A stretch of 64,000 nt of DNA from Marinomonas rhizomae (GTDB lineage Bacteria > Pseudomonadota > Gammaproteobacteria > Pseudomonadales > Marinomonadaceae), in NCBI RefSeq assembly GCF_003315485.1, contig NZ_QNSE01000010.1:62001-126000 (forward strand), read 5' to 3'. Position 1 is the first letter of the stretch; each line of letters begins with the position of its first letter. Below are positions 32,999-42,410 of the stretch, one piece after another. The position numbers and the translations under genes are program-made. Below the pieces are notes generated by a model, which was not told the DNA's origin, ran no database searches, and saw nothing but the letters and a program-made list of their open reading frames with translations.

Positions 32999-33643
32999 AT
33001 GGATAATTACTTTATCCTAATAGATAAATATATTGCGCCTACAGTTTTAGTGTTCTTTGGCGCATTGTTGGGCTATTTTTTCACCAACCGCATAGAAAAC
33101 AAACGACAAAAAAATTTATACAAATCTCTATATGAAGAAATTGAACGTCTCAACCGACCGCTCAAATACTATTTTCCTATTCTATTAGAGCAATTCACTA
33201 ACCCTAAACAGAAAGAAATAAAAGGAACAAGGCCGATTAATCTTAGGCTTTTAGAGGAGATAGTTATTGCCTTGATGCCCACAAGATTTTCGTTGAATAA
33301 TGATCAAATGGATTTCATTCACAACCTCAGAATAGTCACGTTATTTTTTGAAAAAAACCAAGGCGACCGAGATGATGAGGCATGTAATAAAGTTACTCAG
33401 GATAATTTATATTTACTAAACCCACTGAAAACACATGAACTGATAATTTCCTGCATAGATTTAATTGTTTTATTAGATCGTTTTAGTACAAAAAAGAGAA
33501 AATTCAGTCTTCTAGATCATATAAGCTTTAATCATAAATATAAGAAAACCTGTGAACTTTCAGGCATAGAGTACAACGAGGAAACATATCAAAATATCTT
33601 TAGTCAGCTACCTCAAACAATAAAAGATGATATGACACCATGA
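32999..33643 (+). CDS. Membrane-anchored protein of unknown function
   Basis: I do not recognise this 214-aa protein. One N-terminal membrane helix (YIAPTVLVFFGALLGYFF, about residues 11-28) is followed by NRIENKRQKNL, a positive-inside stretch, and a soluble, mostly helical domain of about 175 residues with several aromatic and acidic patches (LNNDQMDFIHNLRIVTLFFE, KKTCELSGIEYNEETYQNIF). GAGGAAA precedes the ATG. The DNA is notably AT-rich. The stop overlaps the start of the NadS-like gene by 4 nt. Genetic position equals that of a toxin/effector between two HTH genes. Confidence 0.78.
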   Translation: MDNYFILIDKYIAPTVLVFFGALLGYFFTNRIENKRQKNLYKSLYEEIERLNRPLKYYFPILLEQFTNPKQKEIKGTRPINLRLLEEIVIALMPTRFSLNNDQMDFIHNLRIVTLFFEKNQGDRDDEACNKVTQDNLYLLNPLKTHELIISCIDLIVLLDRFSTKKRKFSLLDHISFNHKYKKTCELSGIEYNEETYQNIFSQLPQTIKDDMTP

Positions 33644-33924
33644 CTCTTTTCAACGAATTAAAATCTTCTTTAGAAGAAGCCGTAGAAATCCACCAAGGCC
33701 GTAAAGCAGCCTCTCGTATTACTTGCTTTGAGATTGCTGACGTGAAGTCTATTCGCGATAGCCTGCAAGTATCTCAAGCGGAATTTGTGAAAGCGCTAGG
33801 CACCAGCGTAGATACGATTAAAAGCTGGGAAAGCCGACGTCGCAACCCAACTGGATTAGCGGCTAAAGTGCTGGCAACGATTCAAGATAACCCTAGGTTT
33901 TATAAAGAGCTGTCCGTTCACTAA
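33640..33924 (+). CDS. NadS-like HTH protein (antitoxin type)
   Basis: 94 aa. ELKSSLEEAVEIHQGRKAAS and the HTH IRDSLQVSQAEFVKALGTSV with DTIKSWESRRRNPTGLAAKV match the NadS/YiaG-like antitoxin family, known from integrative elements and beside RelE-type toxins. Here the upstream partner is not RelE but the membrane-anchored 214-aa protein, with which it is translationally coupled (ATGA at 33640). Confidence 0.85.
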   Translation: MTLFNELKSSLEEAVEIHQGRKAASRITCFEIADVKSIRDSLQVSQAEFVKALGTSVDTIKSWESRRRNPTGLAAKVLATIQDNPRFYKELSVH

Positions 33925-33946
33925 CAACACATCCCCTCTGCTCCCT

Positions 33947-33985
33947 GATAAAACACCGCTTTCACCGTCAGAGTGAGGTTTTATC
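33947..33985 (+). terminator. Hairpin after the NadS-like gene
   Basis: GATAAAAC (33947-33954) pairs with GTTTTATC (33978-33985), with an inner TCAC/GTGA pairing in the loop. It is followed by GCTTTC rather than a strong U-tract. It probably ends the three-gene operon, with imperfect efficiency. Confidence 0.45.
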
Positions 33986-34065
33986 GCTTTCTCGATTGTC
34001 TAACGATTAAGTTGCTTGTACTTTTTGTTTATCGAACCATTTATCCATTTCAACAAGGCCACTTC

Positions 34066-34377
34066 ATGACATTCATCAAAGCCAAAGACTTCACTGCGGA
34101 TCGTGCTTGGGGCGCCTTGGATATTGCCAATATGAACGGCGTCACCACGCGTTTGCATTGGACGGATCAGCCCTACAAATGGCACATCAATGATGGCGAA
34201 GAAGTATTCATAGTGTTAGACGGCGAGGTGAATATGCACTATCGCATCGATGGGAAAGAGCTCGTTCAAGTGATGTCAGTTGGTGATATTTTCTTCGCGG
34301 CAATTGGCAAAGAGCATGTTGCGCACCCCATTGGTGAGGCGCGCATTTTGGTGATTGAAAAAGAAGGCAGTGTATAA
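34066..34377 (+). CDS. Cupin-domain protein
   Basis: 103-aa single-domain cupin. The first cupin motif is approximated by WHINDGEEVFIVLDGEVNMH and the second by VGDIFFAAIGKEHVAHP. Metal-binding histidines are partly retained (H in WHIND, E in GEEVF, H in EHVAHP). The start is set at ATG 34066 with AAGG upstream; the frame opens earlier (33973), but that leader overlaps the hairpin region. Function not predictable. Confidence 0.82.
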   Translation: MTFIKAKDFTADRAWGALDIANMNGVTTRLHWTDQPYKWHINDGEEVFIVLDGEVNMHYRIDGKELVQVMSVGDIFFAAIGKEHVAHPIGEARILVIEKEGSV

Positions 34378-34396
34378 GCGGCCTTATTTTTCTAAG

Positions 34397-36442
34397 CTAA
34401 CCAACAGCAATAATATTATGGCCAAGCTTAGGCTTGATCCAAGATTTAAGCCCAAGAACAAAAAACACTATCCAAACAAGGGCAATCCCCATGATCATTA
34501 AAGAGGAAAAAGGGTGCTGAGCAAAGGTCAACACTTGAAAAGTACATACCGCTCCGACGTAAGCCACTGAGGTGCTCCAACCAGTCACCACACCTGTCCA
34601 AAGCATGCCACCTTCTTTAACCAAGGCACCGATTGCCGCCGCGCATGGTGTATAAAGCAGCACAAACACTAAGTAAGCAAAGGCGCCCTGCCAGCCTTCG
34701 AATAATGACGCCATTTTTTGGTGGCCAAGCGATAAGGTCGCGTCATGCTGAGCGTCAGAAACCGCAGCCAACCCTAATGGATCAACCAAAGTGCTCACCG
34801 CACCGGTCAGATTACCCCAAAGAATGGCACCTGATGTTTGCAGGTTATTTATTGGAGGTTCATACACAGAGTCTGTCTCGCTGCCCACTACATCCGAATA
34901 TAACGCGTCCATAGTACCAACAACCGCTTCCTTCGCTAACACGCCCGTAAACACTCCCACCGCGGCTGGCCAGTTATTATAGCCCATACCAATCGGCGTA
35001 AAAACGGGGGTTATCACTTGTCCAACTTCAGCTAGCGCCGAAGGTTTGCCGCCATCTGCATCCGAATGCCATGAGGGTATCGAGTTTAGAATGGTAAGAA
35101 TCGCTGACACCACCACGATCGTTTTGCCCGCACGAATCACAAAGCCACGCACTTTATGCCAGCTAGACAAAGCAATATTGCCCCAACGAGGACGGTGATA
35201 GTGTGGCATTTCAATAAACGAGCTGGCATGAACGTCATTAAAAAGTTGTTTTCTAAAAATCCATGCCGTGCCAACAGCCATCACAATGCCAAGCAGATAC
35301 AAGCCAAATACCAAGCTGCCACCATGGCTGCGGAAAAACACCGATACAAACATAACATAGACAGCCAAACGAGCACTGCACGACATAAATGGCGCCATTG
35401 CCATGGTCAGCATACGCTGCTTAGGGTTGGATAAGCTTCGCGTTGACATGATCGAGGTTACATTACAGCCAAAGCCCAATAGCAAGGGAATAAACGCCTG
35501 GCCTGGCAAGCCAATCGACAACATGACTCGATCAATAATAAATGCCGCTCTCGCCATGTACCCGCTGTCTTCTAAGAAGCTTAAACATAAGTACAAACAA
35601 GCGATCACCGGAACGAAGGTCGCAACCAGTTCAGCTCCGCCACCTAAACCATCAGCGAGTACTACAATGATCCAATGAGGAACGCCCAGTAGTTGCATCC
35701 AATGACTGGGAAAAGCCACAAACCAATACGCTGTTAATGAATCAATTGGGTCAATAAATAAGGTGCCTAACCCTATGGCCAAAGCAAACATGGCGTACAT
35801 CGACAGTAAGAAAATTGGAATACCTAGCAGCGGGTGCAATACCACTCGATCAATTAACTCTGTGGAGTTTTGCGCACGAGCTTGCTGCAACATAACGCCA
35901 GATAACCATTGTTTAATTGATTTTGGCTCCGCCACAACAAAATTGTCTTTGCCCATTTCGACTAAGGCCAAGACCTGATTTTGTAGTTCCGCGACTGACA
36001 AGTCGTAACCATCGATGGTAGCGATGCCCATGTTTGCTGCTAACGCGTCCAAATCAGGCATTATGCGCATTTTTCTCGCAAGGTCCGTCATAGTCATCAC
36101 GACAATCATGGGACGCCCTAATGTAATCAGCTCTTTTGTGAGCTTTAAATTACGTTTTAGGTTTGTTGCATCGACTACATTGATAATGACATCGAACTCG
36201 CCCTGACCAAGAAAGCGTCGTGCAACCGCTTCATCAATGCCTCCTGATTCGGTCGCAAAGCTATAGATGCCTGGCAGATCCGTCATATCAACACGCTGTT
36301 CGTTAACGGAAAAAAAGCCCGTTTTACAATCGACCGTTACACCCGCCCAATTTCCTACTTTTTGGCGAGTGCCCGCGAGCTTATTAAACAGTGTGGTTTT
36401 GCCTGTATTTGGATTGCCGACTAAGGTGATGTGATGATTCAT
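34397..36442 (-). CDS. feoB: Ferrous iron transporter FeoB
   Basis: 681-aa Fe2+ permease with an N-terminal GTPase domain: G1 GNPNTGKTT at 9-17, G3 DLPG and the T-rich switch. The rest has two Gate domains (LLGFGCNVTSIMSTRSLSNP with PFMSCSARLAVY; PAAVGVFTGVLAKEAVVGTM) and about ten membrane segments. It is shorter than E. coli FeoB (773 aa), with a compact linker. It overlaps feoA by 4 nt; no feoC is present. It converges on the cupin gene. Confidence 0.95.
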   Translation of the reverse strand: MNHHITLVGNPNTGKTTLFNKLAGTRQKVGNWAGVTVDCKTGFFSVNEQRVDMTDLPGIYSFATESGGIDEAVARRFLGQGEFDVIINVVDATNLKRNLKLTKELITLGRPMIVVMTMTDLARKMRIMPDLDALAANMGIATIDGYDLSVAELQNQVLALVEMGKDNFVVAEPKSIKQWLSGVMLQQARAQNSTELIDRVVLHPLLGIPIFLLSMYAMFALAIGLGTLFIDPIDSLTAYWFVAFPSHWMQLLGVPHWIIVVLADGLGGGAELVATFVPVIACLYLCLSFLEDSGYMARAAFIIDRVMLSIGLPGQAFIPLLLGFGCNVTSIMSTRSLSNPKQRMLTMAMAPFMSCSARLAVYVMFVSVFFRSHGGSLVFGLYLLGIVMAVGTAWIFRKQLFNDVHASSFIEMPHYHRPRWGNIALSSWHKVRGFVIRAGKTIVVVSAILTILNSIPSWHSDADGGKPSALAEVGQVITPVFTPIGMGYNNWPAAVGVFTGVLAKEAVVGTMDALYSDVVGSETDSVYEPPINNLQTSGAILWGNLTGAVSTLVDPLGLAAVSDAQHDATLSLGHQKMASLFEGWQGAFAYLVFVLLYTPCAAAIGALVKEGGMLWTGVVTGWSTSVAYVGAVCTFQVLTFAQHPFSSLMIMGIALVWIVFFVLGLKSWIKPKLGHNIIAVG

Positions 36443-36687
36443 TCGTCATAGTCCTCGCAAGCACCTTCGCAAAGCTGAATGTATTGCGCATCGTCTGTAT
36501 GAATCGCAATAAGCGTCGCCCCCACTTTCACCTGAAGAGGATTGCCAAACGGCGCTTTCATCATTAGTTGTACGCTTTCTCCCGGATCAAACCCTAGCGC
36601 TAGAAGCTGAATCTGCTTGTCCCGATGAGGGTGAATGACACTATGAATATTTGCGGTCACTCCTTTTGGCAATTCTGATAAAACCAT
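36439..36687 (-). CDS. feoA: Ferrous iron transport protein A
   Basis: 82-aa SH3-like cytoplasmic protein that supports FeoB. LGFDPGESVQLMMKAPFGNP and LQVKVGATLIAI are typical FeoA segments. The longer frame (from 36723) is rejected: ATG 36687 has TGGAG 5 nt upstream, and the extension would cross the Fur box. It overlaps feoB (ATGA). Confidence 0.92.
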   Translation of the reverse strand: MVLSELPKGVTANIHSVIHPHRDKQIQLLALGFDPGESVQLMMKAPFGNPLQVKVGATLIAIHTDDAQYIQLCEGACEDYDE

Positions 36688-36708
36688 GACATCTCCAGAA
36701 ATAAACGT

Positions 36709-36727
36709 AATAACGATTCTCAATTCG
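36709..36727 (-). promoter_or_regulatory. Fur box before feoA
   Basis: On the minus strand CGAATTGAGAATCGTTATT agrees in 14 of 19 positions with the common Fur-box variant GATAATGAGAATCATTATT. It lies 22 bp before the feoA ATG, where the promoter should be. Iron repression of feoAB is well established in related bacteria. Confidence 0.55.
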
Positions 36728-37125
36728 TCAATAGTGAACGTGGAGAGGAAAAAAAAATGTGAAAAAAATATTCGCGACCTAACTTAATGATGATTTGCCA
36801 ACCCACCTTTAACAGACTAGTCGCCATGCAAAGTGCTCAACAGGAAAATTAGCCCCGTCAGCTGAGCCAATATTGCTGCCTTTGCTTTATTGATCAGCTA
36901 GATAACTCAACACACTGTTAAGTGCTTTTATTGATGGGCAACAAACAAGAAGTCTAGCAGGACAAGAAACACCTCAGCGTTTTTAATGAAACTATGGAAA
37001 CATATCTATTAAAAAAAACGCTTTATAGATATTCCAAAAAAGTTTATTTGTAGACATTGTAATAACTAAATCTTTTAAGTAACCTTTCTCTCAATGAAAT
37101 ATTAAGCTTCCCAGATGAGGGTATT
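36728..37125. other. Non-coding region feoA-sbp with interlaced inverted repeats
   Basis: This stretch holds no gene I can support. Two inverted repeats interlace: AGCGTTTTT (36976-36984) with AAAAACGCT (37014-37022), and ATATCTAT (37002-37009) with ATAGATAT (37025-37032). The arms alternate, so both cannot form as simple hairpins unless as a pseudoknot. The region is AT-rich upstream of sbp and may include CysB sites, which lack a clear consensus. Confidence 0.4.
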
Positions 37126-38139
37126 ATGAAATCTAAGCCACGCTTTTTAAAATCTATTATTGGTACATTATTATTGAGCGGAGCCGTTCAAGCGTCGGCT
37201 GCGGATCAAACGATTCTTAACACGTCTTACGATATCGCTCGTGAGCTGTTTGCCACTTACAACCCTACATTTGAAAAACATTGGTTAGAAAAAACAGGCA
37301 AAACCATCGAAATCAAACAATCTCACGCAGGCTCGTCAAAACAAGCCAACGCCATCATGAACGGTTTGTCAGCTGATGTGGTTACTTTTAACCAAGTCAC
37401 CGACGTTCAAGTGCTGCACGACAAAGGCAAAATGATCCCTGCAGATTGGAAAAACGAATTTCCAAATGCCAGCTCACCTTATTACTCAACGATTGCCTTC
37501 CTAGTTCGCAAGGGCAACCCAAAAAACGTAAAAAGCTGGGGCGATCTAGCAGGCAAGGATGTGGCATTGGTATTCCCAAATCCTAAAACATCAGGCAATG
37601 GACGTTATACTTTTCTAGCCGCTTACGGTTACGCACAAAATACCTTTGGTAAAGACAACGAAACCAAGGTCGACGATTTTCTAGGTGCTTTCCTGAAAAA
37701 CGTGTCTGTGTTTGATACCGGCGGTCGCGGCGCGACAACGACTTTCGTTGAGCGTGGCATTGGTGATGTATTGATTACCTTCGAATCTGAAGTAAACAAT
37801 ATCCGTAACCAATACGGCGCAGACAAATACGAAGTGGTTGTACCAAAGACGTCTATCTTGGCGGAATTCCCAGTCGCGGTTGTTGCTAAGAATGCAAAGA
37901 AAAACGGCACAGAAGAAGTCTCTCACGAGTACCTAAGCTATTTATACAGTGAAGAATCTCAGCGTTTGTTGGCTGGCTTTAACTACCGCATACACAACGA
38001 TGTAGTGAAAAAAGAATTTGCCGACAAGTTCCCTGAAGTGAACTTATTAACCGTCGAAAATATTGCTGGCGGCTGGCCACAAGCGACTAAAGAATTATTC
38101 ACCAATGGTGGTAAACTAGACCAACTTCAGCGTCGCTAA
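37126..38139 (+). CDS. sbp: Sulfate/thiosulfate-binding protein
   Basis: 337-aa periplasmic binding protein of the sulfate ABC importer. Signal peptide (FLKSIIGTLLLSGAVQASAA, cleaved before DQTIL). LNTSYDIARELFATYNPTFE, QSHAGSSKQANAI, and the NPKTSGNGRYTFLAAYGYA segment match Sbp/CysP; GRGATTTFVERGIGDVLITF is the second signature. It begins the sbp-cysT-cysW-cysA operon. A terminator-like hairpin follows. Confidence 0.95.
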   Translation: MKSKPRFLKSIIGTLLLSGAVQASAADQTILNTSYDIARELFATYNPTFEKHWLEKTGKTIEIKQSHAGSSKQANAIMNGLSADVVTFNQVTDVQVLHDKGKMIPADWKNEFPNASSPYYSTIAFLVRKGNPKNVKSWGDLAGKDVALVFPNPKTSGNGRYTFLAAYGYAQNTFGKDNETKVDDFLGAFLKNVSVFDTGGRGATTTFVERGIGDVLITFESEVNNIRNQYGADKYEVVVPKTSILAEFPVAVVAKNAKKNGTEEVSHEYLSYLYSEESQRLLAGFNYRIHNDVVKKEFADKFPEVNLLTVENIAGGWPQATKELFTNGGKLDQLQRR

Positions 38140-38159
38140 TATCAGAATAGAGAGTCACT

Positions 38160-38188
38160 AGCCGGATACGCTTGCGTGTCCGGCTTTT
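38160..38188 (+). terminator. Terminator-like hairpin between sbp and cysT
   Basis: AGCCGGATACG (38160-38170) pairs with CGTGTCCGGCT (38175-38185), 11 bp with one G-U pair, tight CTTG loop, followed by TTTTCT. It looks like a real but leaky terminator, letting sbp be made in excess of the permease and ATPase. Confidence 0.75.
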
Positions 38189-38240
38189 CTGTCTTTATAA
38201 CAAATAGCGTCTTTACCGAAATATTCTTGTTAAGACCATA

Positions 38241-39113
38241 ATGGGTAAATACATGGCAACACATTTAAGCGCGGCCGAAACCAGACCTAGACATAAGCGA
38301 GTCTTACCTGGTCTCAGTTTAAGCTTGGGAACCTCCCTACTCTTTATCAGCTTGATTCTATTACTCCCAATGAGTGGACTGGTTATGCAATCCGTCGACA
38401 TGGGCTGGGACAGATATTGGCAAGTCATCAGCGACGAACGCGTGGTGGCCAGTTACAAGGTAACCCTGTGGGCGGCTTTAATCGCTTCCGTCTTTAATGG
38501 CTTTTTTGGTCTATTGCTTGCTTGGGTGTTAGTGCGTTATGAATTTCCTGGGCGCCGTATTCTAGATGCCTTAGTGGATTTACCCTTTGCCTTACCCACC
38601 GCTGTGGCGGGCATTACCTTAGCAACCTTGTACGCTCAAAATGGTTGGTACGGTGAAATCCTTGAAAGCTTAGGGCTAAAAGTCGCTTACACGCCTTGGG
38701 GTATTGTGCTTGCTATGGCGTTTACCAGTATTCCCTTCGTGGTTCGAACCGTTCAACCAGTATTGGAAGAACTATCGCCCGAAGAGGAAGAAGCAGGAAT
38801 GACACTGGGTGCGTCCGATTGGTCTGTATTTCGTCGGGTTATTTTCCCCGCCTTATGGCCAGCTTTGATGACAGGCATTGCCTTGTCTTTCACTCGTAGC
38901 TTAGGCGAATTTGGCGCGGTCATTTTTATCGCCGGTAACATGCCTTATGTCAGCGAGATTACGTCTTTGATGATCTTCGTTAGCTTACAAGAGTTCGATT
39001 TTCCAGCCGCCAGCGCCATTGCCTCGGTTGTGCTAATGGCGTCGCTGGTCCTCTTGTTCGCCATTAACATATGGCAGGCGCGTTATTTACGTCGTCTTCA
39101 CGGACGCAGTTAG
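38241..39113 (+). CDS. cysT: Sulfate ABC transporter permease CysT
   Basis: 290-aa inner-membrane permease with six membrane segments. VRYEFPGRRILDALVDLPFA and the EAA-type loop EEEEAGMTLGASDWSVFRRV are typical of CysT (CysU). An alternative ATG at 38253 exists; neither start has a strong SD. It forms the channel with CysW. Confidence 0.94.
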   Translation: MGKYMATHLSAAETRPRHKRVLPGLSLSLGTSLLFISLILLLPMSGLVMQSVDMGWDRYWQVISDERVVASYKVTLWAALIASVFNGFFGLLLAWVLVRYEFPGRRILDALVDLPFALPTAVAGITLATLYAQNGWYGEILESLGLKVAYTPWGIVLAMAFTSIPFVVRTVQPVLEELSPEEEEAGMTLGASDWSVFRRVIFPALWPALMTGIALSFTRSLGEFGAVIFIAGNMPYVSEITSLMIFVSLQEFDFPAASAIASVVLMASLVLLFAINIWQARYLRRLHGRS

Positions 39114-39122
39114 GAAGCTTAT

Positions 39123-40004
39123 ATGTCATCATCTAAACACTCATCGAGCCAACTTAGGGTCGGCGACAGCCCATTGATAAAATGGCTACTCATTGGTCTC
39201 ACACTGTTTTTGACCACGATTTTGTTGGTAGTGCCGCTCATCGCCATCTTCCAGCAGGCATTTGTAGAAGGCGCAGCGCACTATTTCAACAGTTTGATTG
39301 AAGCCGATACCTTGCACGCCATTGGCCTGACTCTCGTGGTTGCCGCGTTAACCGTGCCAATCAACTTGGTATTCGGCGTAATGTTAGCCTGGGCAGTTAC
39401 GCGCTTTGAATTCCCCGGTCGAAAAATCTTAATGACCTTGATGGACATTCCTTTCGCGGTTTCCCCTGTGGTTGCTGGCTTATTGTACTTGTTGTTGTAC
39501 GGCAATAACGGCTGGATTGGCTCTTGGCTTTATGATCAAGACATCCAATTGATGTTCGCTTGGCCGGGCATTGTCATGGTCACTGTGTTTGTGACTTGTC
39601 CGTTTGTGGCCCGTGAATTGATTCCATTAATGCAACAACAAGGTCGAGAAGACGAAGAAGCTGCTGTGATTCTAGGTGCTTCTGGCTGGCAATTATTCCG
39701 CCGTGTAACGTTACCAAATATCAAATGGGCACTGATTTATGGCGTTATTCTGACCAACGCGCGCGCGGTTGGGGAATTCGGCGCGGTATCTGTGGTATCC
39801 GGTAATATCCGTGGCGAAACCAACACCTTGCCATTATTAGTACAAGCCCAGTATGAGGATTACCAAGCCGCTGCCGCGTTTGCCAGCGCCTCGCTATTAG
39901 CGATGATTGCCCTACTTACTTTGTTGTTGAAAGCCTTTATCGAATGGCGTCAGGAACGTAGTTTAAAAATTGAAGCTGAAAAAGAAAGACAGGTGACTCA
40001 ATGA
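39123..40004 (+). CDS. cysW: Sulfate ABC transporter permease CysW
   Basis: 293-aa permease with six membrane segments. [39 protein letters not shown] and the EAA loop [20 protein letters not shown] are CysW-typical. AGGAAG precedes the ATG 9 nt after cysT. The stop overlaps cysA (ATGA). Confidence 0.95.
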   Translation: MSSSKHSSSQLRVGDSPLIKWLLIGLTLFLTTILLVVPLIAIFQQAFVEGAAHYFNSLIEADTLHAIGLTLVVAALTVPINLVFGVMLAWAVTRFEFPGRKILMTLMDIPFAVSPVVAGLLYLLLYGNNGWIGSWLYDQDIQLMFAWPGIVMVTVFVTCPFVARELIPLMQQQGREDEEAAVILGASGWQLFRRVTLPNIKWALIYGVILTNARAVGEFGAVSVVSGNIRGETNTLPLLVQAQYEDYQAAAAFASASLLAMIALLTLLLKAFIEWRQERSLKIEAEKERQVTQ

Positions 40005-41122
40005 GTATTTTGATTGAAAACATTTCCAAACACTTTGGGCATTTTCAAGCCTTGTCACCTTTGTCATTAGACATCAACGAAGGCGAAATGATTGGCTTAC
40101 TTGGACCATCTGGTTCAGGAAAAACCACTTTATTACGTATTATTGCTGGATTAGAAGGCGCAGATACTGGCCACATTCAGTTTGGTGACAGAGACGTAAC
40201 CAACTTACATGTCCGTGATCGTCGAGTAGGATTTGTATTCCAAAACTACGCCTTGTTCCGCCATATGACAGTGGCGGATAACGTAGCATTTGGATTAGCC
40301 GTCTTGCCTCGCAAAGAGCGCCCAAGCCCGACTGAAATTAAAAACCGCGTGATGCATTTATTGGAAATGGTGCAGCTTGAACATCTTGCCAGTCGATTTC
40401 CGTCACAGCTTTCAGGTGGTCAGAAACAACGTATCGCCTTGGCGCGAGCCTTGGCAACACAACCGGAAGTTTTACTACTAGACGAACCCTTTGGCGCCTT
40501 GGATGCCAAGGTGCGTAAAGAACTACGTCGCTGGTTACGCGGATTACACGATGAACTAGGCTTTACCAGCGTATTTGTAACTCACGACCAAGAAGAAGCC
40601 TTAGAGCTATCGGACCGCGTTGTCGTCATGAGCAATGGACACATTGAACAAATAGATCAACCTGGTGCGCTTTACGCCTCGCCCAACAGCCGATTCGTGT
40701 TCGACTTCCTTGGTAACGCCAATGTCTTCGAAGGCAAAGTCGAAAACAACAAATGGCATAATCAACAAGCTAGTATTGTCTTACCAAATGGCGCAGAACA
40801 AAAAGACGGCCAGTTATATATTCGCTCTCATGAGTTCTTTGTATCAAAAGAACCAACGGCGCAAGCCAACTTGCCGCTGCGCGTGATTGCTATCAACCCA
40901 ATTGGCGCTGAAGTGCGTCTAGAGCTCACTCCGATTGATTGGCAAAGCAACGACGTATGGGAAATCGACCTGCCTCACAAAGCGTTCGACAAAAACTGCT
41001 TCGAAAAAGGCCAAACCTTATACGTCACACCCAAAGCTGGTTATTTCTTTGCTCATGATGCGCAACAACCTGTACTGCTGAATTGGGAAACAGAGAAAGC
41101 CAAAACGACTGAGAAAGCATAA
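40001..41122 (+). CDS. cysA: Sulfate/thiosulfate ABC transporter ATPase
   Basis: 373-aa ATPase: Walker [10 protein letters not shown] near 35-43, Q-loop [13 protein letters not shown], signature [19 protein letters not shown], Walker [21 protein letters not shown]-loop [11 protein letters not shown]-terminal TOBE-like regulatory domain follows ([16 protein letters not shown] onward). Coupled to cysW by a 4-nt overlap; a terminator follows at 41139. Confidence 0.96.
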   Translation: MSILIENISKHFGHFQALSPLSLDINEGEMIGLLGPSGSGKTTLLRIIAGLEGADTGHIQFGDRDVTNLHVRDRRVGFVFQNYALFRHMTVADNVAFGLAVLPRKERPSPTEIKNRVMHLLEMVQLEHLASRFPSQLSGGQKQRIALARALATQPEVLLLDEPFGALDAKVRKELRRWLRGLHDELGFTSVFVTHDQEEALELSDRVVVMSNGHIEQIDQPGALYASPNSRFVFDFLGNANVFEGKVENNKWHNQQASIVLPNGAEQKDGQLYIRSHEFFVSKEPTAQANLPLRVIAINPIGAEVRLELTPIDWQSNDVWEIDLPHKAFDKNCFEKGQTLYVTPKAGYFFAHDAQQPVLLNWETEKAKTTEKA

Positions 41123-41138
41123 TTTAAACAAGTAAAAG

Positions 41139-41164
41139 AGCGGCATATATTGTGTCGCTTTTTT
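41139..41164 (+). terminator. Terminator of the sulfate operon
   Basis: AGCGGCA (41139-41145) pairs with TGTCGCT (41153-41159), 7 bp with one G-U pair, followed by six T (41159-41164). Confidence 0.78.
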
Positions 41165-41302
41165 CTCCCACCCCAAAATATAAATAATCTGCCTCGCTTA
41201 TTATCTATAGCCTAATTACAAAGGCTATACTGCAAAAAACACAGCATTTATTTTGCGTTAAAAATCAGATATTGTGTTTACGAAAATAATAAAGGGCAAA
41301 TA

Positions 41303-42364
41303 ATGTTGGAAGTCAGTAAAAAGCTAAATACATCTTTATTTCAAAGTCATTTGAAACGTTCAAACCTTGCTTTCTCTAACCCGACACTGACTAAAAATAC
41401 CTCTACACCCACAAAAAAAGCCTGCTTCGTGTTACTTGATCATTTCTCGATGTCATCTTTCTCTATTGCTTTAGATACGTTAATTACTCTTAATTTAGTG
41501 CATGACCATCCAATTTATGAATGCAAAACCTACGGCTTGAAGGACAGAAAAGCGCTATCTGATATTTCTATCGAATTGACAACAGATGGCAACATTGAAG
41601 ACATAGAAATGGGTAAAGACTCGATCCTTATTATATGTGGCGGTTTTCGTAGCCCACTAAAACCAGAGCCATTTCTTAACAAAGCAATAGCGAAAGCCAC
41701 ACAATCAAATACCACTATTATGGGATTATGGAATGGCAGCTTTCATATTGCCGACAGTAAAATAAAAATAGGCGATAGCATCTCTATCCATCAAGACAAT
41801 AAAGCGATTATGAAAGAGCGTTTCCCAACATTAAATTTGTCTACCTCTTCTTTTACTGAAAACGGTGGGGTATTCACTTGTTGTGGTCCAAACACAGCCT
41901 TAGACATGATGCTTCACTTTATACAAAGCTCTTATGGTACGGACTATTCACAAGCTGTAGCTGAGGTTATTGGATCTGACCGGACAAGCAATACGAACAA
42001 ACAATCGGTTAACCGCTTTTTACGATCCGAAGCTCATACCCCCGATTGCATCAAAGAAGCCATTCTATTAATGGAAAATAATATTGAAGACCCATTAAAC
42101 ATTAATGAACTATCTGAACTGGTTGGTATCTCTCGTCGACAAATAGAAAGGTTGTTTAAAATTAACGTCGGCGTCACACCTGCTCGATATTATCTGGAAT
42201 ACCGTTTAACGCGTGCACGTCAGCTTATCCAACAATCCAATCTCAGTATTTTTGAAGTCTCTGTGGCTTGTGGTTTTATCAGTTCAGCTCATTTTAGCCG
42301 CACTTATCACCGATTCTTTGGACAGCCGCCAATAGACACTAGACACACCTTTCAGAGTACTTAA
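41303..42364 (+). CDS. GlxA-type AraC-family regulator
   Basis: 353 aa: an N-terminal DJ-1/PfpI-like sensing domain (ACFVLLDHFSMSSFSIALDT, then LIICGGFRSP and GLWNGSFHIAD) and two C-terminal AraC HTH motifs (INELSELVGISRRQIERLF and FEVSVACGFISSAHFSRTY). The nucleophile Cys of DJ-1 enzymes is replaced (GLWNGSF), as usual in this regulator family, which includes GbdR and CdhR of quaternary-amine metabolism. AAAGGG precedes the ATG. Target genes are not evident next to it. Confidence 0.9.
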   Translation: MLEVSKKLNTSLFQSHLKRSNLAFSNPTLTKNTSTPTKKACFVLLDHFSMSSFSIALDTLITLNLVHDHPIYECKTYGLKDRKALSDISIELTTDGNIEDIEMGKDSILIICGGFRSPLKPEPFLNKAIAKATQSNTTIMGLWNGSFHIADSKIKIGDSISIHQDNKAIMKERFPTLNLSTSSFTENGGVFTCCGPNTALDMMLHFIQSSYGTDYSQAVAEVIGSDRTSNTNKQSVNRFLRSEAHTPDCIKEAILLMENNIEDPLNINELSELVGISRRQIERLFKINVGVTPARYYLEYRLTRARQLIQQSNLSIFEVSVACGFISSAHFSRTYHRFFGQPPIDTRHTFQST

Positions 42365-42410
42365 GGGCATATTCAATTCTCTAATAACACCACCAAAACG
42401 GAAGACTATC

